This document shows positions 45,869 through 50,367 of a stretch of 50,367 bases of DNA, in pieces (position 1 is the first letter of the stretch; the number at the start of each line of letters is the position of its first letter). The notes under the pieces were generated by a model. That model ran no database searches. It was not told the DNA's origin and was given only the letters and a program-made list of their open reading frames with translations. Both the position numbers and the translations under genes were made by a program. Location: the NCBI GenBank assembly GCA_945929845.1, contig CAMEON010000010.1, positions 1 through 50,367 on the forward strand, read 5' to 3'. The DNA is from an uncultured Clostridia bacterium (lineage in GTDB: Bacteria > Bacillota > Clostridia > Oscillospirales > CAG-272).

Positions 45869-45987
45869 CAAATTCCAATTTGTCGGTGAGTAGGAGTAAA
45901 CAAAGTAAAAAGTAGTAAAGACACACTCAAATTTCCCATGAAACTATTAGCGGCAAGGACTAAATAATCCCTGCCGCTAAATCTTTC

Positions 45988-46866
45988 TTATAGATGCGAA
46001 CACATTTGATACGCTTGCATTTGAATGGAATTCAGCTTCTTATTCTTGTGAATCAGCAGATAATGTGTTCTTGAAAAATTGGTATTCGCTACGTTTATGA
46101 CTTTGAGTGTACCGTCCCTTACAACATCGCTAATAAGTCCTTCCGGCAGGATCGACACGCCAAGACCGCCGATTGCGGCAGAAATCAGGCATTGGTTGCT
46201 GACCGATTCGACCATAGGCTTCACCGTAAGATGTGCCGATGCAAGCGCACTGTCGAACAGATTGCGCGATGCGCTTCCATTCTCACGCAACAAAAGAGGA
46301 TGCCGTGTCAGCTCTTCAAGCGTAACTGAATCGGCAATATCATAATCGGATGCACAAACCGCTACGATACGGTCGCCTCCGAAGGTTACAGCATTTAAGT
46401 GGGGCGAGGTTATCTCTCCCTCCACAAATCCGAAATCAAGATCTCCGCATTCAAGAGCCTTTTCAATCATAGCCGTTCTATTGATGATAACAGTTGGTAT
46501 AACCGTTGGGATCTCACACTTCATTTGCTTGATAAACCTCGGCAATACTGTTTTGCCAAGCGTTAAGGAGCAACCGATCCGCACGCTTGGGTTGCTACCG
46601 CCCTCGTTAGCAAATGCCTCAAAATCCTCAAAGCCCGAAAGGATGTCCTTGGCTTTGAGATAAAGCTCCTTGCCTATATCCGTAATCACCAATCGCTGAT
46701 TGATACGGTCAAAGAGAACCACCTTGTAGTATTTTTCAAGCTCTGCGATGGTCGTGCTGACCGCAGGCTGAGCCATATATAAGGCTTCCGCAGCCTTAGT
46801 GATACCGCCGCACTCGCATACAGCAACAAATATTTTCAAATGTCGGAATGTCATCATATACCTCAT
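45988..46866 (-). CDS. LysR family transcriptional regulator
   Basis: FRHLKIFVAVCECGGITKAAEALYMAQPAVSTTIAELEKYYKVVLFDRINQRLVIT. Confidence 0.93.
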   Translation of the reverse strand: MRYMMTFRHLKIFVAVCECGGITKAAEALYMAQPAVSTTIAELEKYYKVVLFDRINQRLVITDIGKELYLKAKDILSGFEDFEAFANEGGSNPSVRIGCSLTLGKTVLPRFIKQMKCEIPTVIPTVIINRTAMIEKALECGDLDFGFVEGEITSPHLNAVTFGGDRIVAVCASDYDIADSVTLEELTRHPLLLRENGSASRNLFDSALASAHLTVKPMVESVSNQCLISAAIGGLGVSILPEGLISDVVRDGTLKVINVANTNFSRTHYLLIHKNKKLNSIQMQAYQMCSHL

Positions 46867-46958
46867 ATAAAACCCGATATAAACTTTATAATATTATACT
46901 ATTTTACTTATGAAGTGTCAAGTGGTATAATGTAATAATAAAGAATTTGGAGGTCAAA

Positions 46959-47723
46959 ATGTTACCCGATCCTATATTTTTGAACGTGCATATGTACGGC
47001 GTGATGATTGCAGTCGGTATTCTGTGTGCTTTTCTTACGCTATTTTGTCTGACGAAAAGAAAAGGTGTGAGTGCAAAATTCACAGATTTTATTTTTTATA
47101 ACGGAATTGCCTCTATTGCCGTTGGCTTTGGATTTGCAACGCTATTCCAAGCGACATATAATTACATAGAAAATCCCGAGGCAGGCTTTAGGCTTGGAAG
47201 CGGTATGACCTTTATCGGAGGACTCATCGGCGGTGTTATTTGCTTCCTTGGCGTATATTTCATTTTCAGAAAACGCTATACAACAAGGCTTTATGAGGTC
47301 ATATCCATATTGCCGTGCAGCATTTTGATTGCTCACGCATTCGGGCGTATTGGTTGCTTTTTTGCAGGCTGTTGCTACGGAAAAGAAACGGACAGCTTTC
47401 TCGGCGTACAGTTTCCGCATCTCGACAGTCCCGTACATCCCATGCAGCTATATGAAGCGGTATTTCTGTTCGTGTTGTTTGCAGTTACGGTATATCTTGT
47501 CATGAAAAAGGACTTTAAGCACAATCTGAGTCTGTATCTTATCGCTTACGGCGTGTTCCGATTTTTGATTGAACATGTGCGCGGTGATGACAGAGGTGAG
47601 CTTGTGGGCTTCATTACGCCTTCACAGTTCTGGTCTGTTTTTATGGTGCTTGCAGGTGTTGCTATGATATTCGTGATGAATCATATTCTTGTAAAGGCGG
47701 CGCAAAATGAAAAAATATCTTAA
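46959..47723 (+). CDS. Prolipoprotein diacylglyceryl transferase-like protein
   Basis: MLPDPIFLNVHMYGVMIAVGILCAFL...HAFGRIGCFFAGCCYGKETDSFLGVQFP...VHPMQLYEAVFLFVLF...YGVFRFLIEHVRGDDRGELVGFITPSQFWSV. Confidence 0.88.
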   Translation: MLPDPIFLNVHMYGVMIAVGILCAFLTLFCLTKRKGVSAKFTDFIFYNGIASIAVGFGFATLFQATYNYIENPEAGFRLGSGMTFIGGLIGGVICFLGVYFIFRKRYTTRLYEVISILPCSILIAHAFGRIGCFFAGCCYGKETDSFLGVQFPHLDSPVHPMQLYEAVFLFVLFAVTVYLVMKKDFKHNLSLYLIAYGVFRFLIEHVRGDDRGELVGFITPSQFWSVFMVLAGVAMIFVMNHILVKAAQNEKIS

Positions 47724-48285
47724 TCTCTTTTTGACGATGCTGAAAATCGGTCTGTTCACCTTTGGCGGTGGTTACGCTATGATTGCTCTGCTTGAAAACG
47801 AGTTCGTATCCAAAAAGAGATGGATTGAAAAAGATGAATTTTTGGATGTCGCCGCGATAGCCGAATCCACACCCGGACCGATTGCCATCAACTCTGCGAC
47901 CTATATCGGCTACAAGAAGGCAGGAGTGCTTGGTTCTGCGGTGGCAACCCTCGGTGTGATGTTGCCGTCTTTTGTTATCATTTACGCCATATCTTTGTTC
48001 TTTGATACATTCCTTTCGCTGACCTACGTTGCCTATGCCTTCAAAGGAATACAGATATGCGTGGTATATCTTATCCTATCGGCAGGTGTCAAGATGCTAA
48101 AGCAAACCGAAAAGAGCATATTCAACATCATGATTATTTCGGTCACACTCGTATGTATGGTTGCACTGTCGGTATTTGCGGTCAGCTTCTCCACCATCTT
48201 TTATATTCTTATCAGCGGAACGGTCGGCGTAGTGGTATATCTTCTCGGCAAAATAAGGAAGGAGAAAAAGCATGATCTATCTTGA
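47707..48285 (+). CDS. Chromate transporter family protein (short, half 1)
   Basis: KIGLFTFGGGYAMIALLENEFVSKKRWIEKDEFLDVAAIAESTPGPIAINSATYIGYKKAG. Confidence 0.9.
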   Translation: MKKYLNLFLTMLKIGLFTFGGGYAMIALLENEFVSKKRWIEKDEFLDVAAIAESTPGPIAINSATYIGYKKAGVLGSAVATLGVMLPSFVIIYAISLFFDTFLSLTYVAYAFKGIQICVVYLILSAGVKMLKQTEKSIFNIMIISVTLVCMVALSVFAVSFSTIFYILISGTVGVVVYLLGKIRKEKKHDLS

Positions 48286-48844
48286 ACTGTTCTTGACCTT
48301 CCTTCAGATCGGCGCTTTTTCCTTTGGCGGTGGTTATGGAATGATCTCGCTGATACGGGAAAAGGTATTGATGCACGGTTGGCTTACCGAGGAAGAAATG
48401 CTCAATATGATTGCCGTAGCTGAATCCACTCCCGGACCGATCGCGGTTAATATGGCGACCTTCGTTGGCTCGTCACAAGGCGGTTTCCTCGGTGCGATCC
48501 TTGCTACGCTGGGTGTGGTATTGCCATCATTTTTTATCATTCTCATAATCGCAGCCCTGATACGCAACTTTATGAAATATGCGGGAGTAAAAGCGTTTCT
48601 CGGCGGTATCCGTCCGTGTGTTGTTGGCTTGATACTCGCAACGGCAATCACGATGTTTATGAGTACGGCAATCGGATTCAGTGGTATAGGAGATACACTT
48701 GCCACAGATTTTAATGGCATTATCATATTCGCCATATTGATATTAATCAACATTGTAGCAAAGCTTGCATTTAAGAAAAAACCAACACCGATACTGATGA
48801 TACTCATATCGGCAGGTCTTGGTATGCTGATGTATTCATTATAA
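48272..48844 (+). CDS. Chromate transporter family protein (short, half 2)
   Basis: QIGAFSFGGGYGMISLIREKVLMHGWLTEEEMLNMIAVAESTPGPIAVNMATFVGSSQGG; overlaps half 1. Confidence 0.9.
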   Translation: MIYLELFLTFLQIGAFSFGGGYGMISLIREKVLMHGWLTEEEMLNMIAVAESTPGPIAVNMATFVGSSQGGFLGAILATLGVVLPSFFIILIIAALIRNFMKYAGVKAFLGGIRPCVVGLILATAITMFMSTAIGFSGIGDTLATDFNGIIIFAILILINIVAKLAFKKKPTPILMILISAGLGMLMYSL

Positions 48845-48897
48845 GGATTTTGATAAACAAATTCCAATTTGTCAGGGAGTTTTACTTGAAAGAATAT

Positions 48898-48926
48898 GCC
48901 ACGGTTCGCCGTGGCTTTTTCTTTGT
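48898..48926 (+). terminator. Rho-independent terminator downstream of chr pair
   Basis: GCCACGGttcgCCGTGGCTTTTTCTTT. Confidence 0.85.
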
Positions 48927-49321
48927 CTTCAGTGGGGCAATATTTGGGATTCGCTGGTTCGAATCCCTTTGTCGGCTCAATGGATCTATTTCAAAAAAAT
49001 CTTTTTTTAGCGTTTCGTGGATTCGGATCCTCTCGAAGAAGGGATGGATCTGTTTTGGAAGGAACTATTTGTAAACAATTTGTGATGAGCGTAAAAAGCC
49101 GAAAGAAGTTGAAACCCTGTCGTGGGTTCAAGTCCTTCCGGTCGCTTGTTTTTGACTATATATTTGGAAAAAATGGCTCATTCCATAGTTCGTTCCTTTC
49201 GACTCAAGGAAATGCTGAAAATGGATCTATGAAACTTTGAAAAAAAGTAGGCGCGAAAAAACGGGAGAAATCTCTCGTTTTCTCTTGTTTTCTCGGTCGG
49301 ATCTAAATCGACCTAAAGACT

Positions 49322-49347
49322 TGGCAGGGGCAGGAGAATTCGAACCC
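49322..49347 (-). repeat. Duplicated 3' end of tRNA-Trp (candidate att-site remnant)
   Basis: TGGCAGGGGCAGGAGAATTCGAACCC vs tRNA copy TGGCAGGGGCAGGAGGATTCGAACCC (49480-49505), 25/26 identical. Confidence 0.75.
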
Positions 49348-49445
49348 AGCCTCGCTTCGCTCGGTGGCAAGTTGTATGAGCAAAGCATAAATGGGTGCGT
49401 TGCTGGCAACTTGCACGCGTTTCTCACCTCGAACCCCATCAAAAC

Positions 49446-49476
49446 CAAAAACCACGCCGTAGGCGTGGTTTTTTGG
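49446..49476 (-). terminator. Terminator downstream of tRNA-Trp
   Basis: Minus strand AACCACGCCTACGGCGTGGTTTTTGGTTTT. Confidence 0.75.
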
Positions 49477-49479
49477 TTT

Positions 49480-49555
49480 TGGCAGGGGCAGGAGGATTCG
49501 AACCCGCGACCCACGGTTTTGGAGACCGGTACTCTACCAGCTGAGCTATACCCCT
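49480..49555 (-). tRNA. tRNA-Trp (CCA anticodon)
   Basis: Minus strand AGGGGTATAGCTCAGCTGGTAGAGTACCGGTCTCCAAAACCGTGGGTCGCGGGTTCGAATCCTCCTGCCCCTGCCA; 7-bp acceptor stem, CTCCAAA anticodon loop, encoded CCA. Confidence 0.93.
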
Positions 49556-49663
49556 GTGCAACGGAGAGTATTATAACACATCCGGGCCGAAAAAGCAAGG
49601 GGTTTTTCAAAAAAAGTCAAAGTATTTTTACGCTCAAAGGTCAGCCTACCGTTTATCTCCCGG

Positions 49664-50367
49664 CTACCTGATCTCCCGGATGCAGTCGGAAGTCACCACA
49701 TTTTCCAGGTTGCACAGCACCAGCACGGCATCGCAATCGTATGCGGCGGCCAGGGCGGACAGGTCTGTCATGCCTCCGGTCAGGTTGACGGCCACAATGT
49801 CAAAGTGCCGGGCCAGGAAAGGAATAACGGCACTGGCAAAGGAATCCCGGGCCACCAGCAGGCGAGGCCGGGCGGTGCCGTCCGTCTCCCCGGCAGGGGA
49901 CAGGCTGTCGGGGGCGATCTGCGTGATGGTCAGGACGCTGTGGGTGCCGTCCAGAAAAGCCCCGTACTTGTCCTTTCCTGTCAGATAGGCTTCGCTGATG
50001 AACCCCCGGAGCAGCTCCTGTCCGTTTCCGTCCGCCACCGCATAGCAGGCATCGCTCTCCGCCTCCCATATCTCCAGCGTGTCCGCATCCGTGAAGTACA
50101 CGCCGGATCGGGAACAGGTGGTGCCGAAGAAGCCAGGCACCTGCCGCACGGCAAAGGCTTCGGCGGGGACAGTCTCGCTTCCCTTCCCCATGGCCTCCAG
50201 AATGGCGGCATAGGCCAGGTATGCGCCCCCGGTGGTCCAGTGGTGGTCGGTGCGATAGTAGATATACTCCCCGGCGGCATACCGGGTGCGAAATGCCTCC
50301 GTCATGTCGATATGATCCACCCCGGCGGCGGTCAGCCCCTCATTCAGGGCGCTGATCAGCCGGTCGG
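49664..50367 (-). CDS. DHHW-family protein (AlgJ/SGNH-like), 5' end beyond window
   Basis: Open frame to the window edge (DRLISALNEGLTAAGVDHIDMTEAFRTRYAAGEYIYYRTDHHWTTGGAYLAYAAI). Confidence 0.82.
   Translation of the reverse strand, partial: DRLISALNEGLTAAGVDHIDMTEAFRTRYAAGEYIYYRTDHHWTTGGAYLAYAAILEAMGKGSETVPAEAFAVRQVPGFFGTTCSRSGVYFTDADTLEIWEAESDACYAVADGNGQELLRGFISEAYLTGKDKYGAFLDGTHSVLTITQIAPDSLSPAGETDGTARPRLLVARDSFASAVIPFLARHFDIVAVNLTGGMTDLSALAAAYDCDAVLVLCNLENVVTSDCIREIR

Noticed and set aside
1-50367. CRISPR array, toxin-antitoxin, restriction-modification, phage or retron systems
   Set aside because: Looked for regular repeat-spacer structure and hallmark protein motifs (Cas, RT, methylase, integrase, transposase); none found in the ORFs.

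Overview
The window looks like a mostly GC-rich Clostridia-type (Oscillospiraceae/Ruminococcaceae-like; lineage inferred) chromosome segment that turns more AT-rich from about 31-49 kb. The left part (1-30.9 kb) has GH2, an alpha/beta-hydrolase esterase and GH38 genes, a giant ECF-sigma fusion protein, ymdB-like, amidase, recG, a livF-G-M-H-J branched-chain amino acid transport operon, mutY, the spoIIAA-spoIIAB-sigF operon, a GH3 beta-glucosidase-like lipoprotein, an atypical EF-G paralogue and a TatD hydrolase. The right part (31-49.3 kb) is accessory-looking: an AraC regulator with an NPCBM-repeat surface protein and a GH36 lipoprotein, an orphan lipoprotein, a DeoR-controlled locus encoding a three-domain PfkB kinase / GDPD / PHP-phosphatase fusion plus a Zn-dependent dehydrogenase, gene remnants, and a LysR / Lgt-like / split chromate-transporter locus. 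It ends near a tRNA-Trp whose 3' end is duplicated nearby. Main findings: (i) the PfkB-GDPD-PHP fusion locus; (ii) an ECF sigma factor with a ~650-aa C-terminal extension containing a duplicated 'PGVGIVR' domain; (iii) a ~145-160 bp MITE-like family (five copies) with inverted termini, 4-bp target duplications and gene-end capture; (iv) a second family of 'TGTTTTGAAAGTTCTTG' + hairpin repeats whose stems covary between copies. All calls are from reading the sequence; no database search was run.
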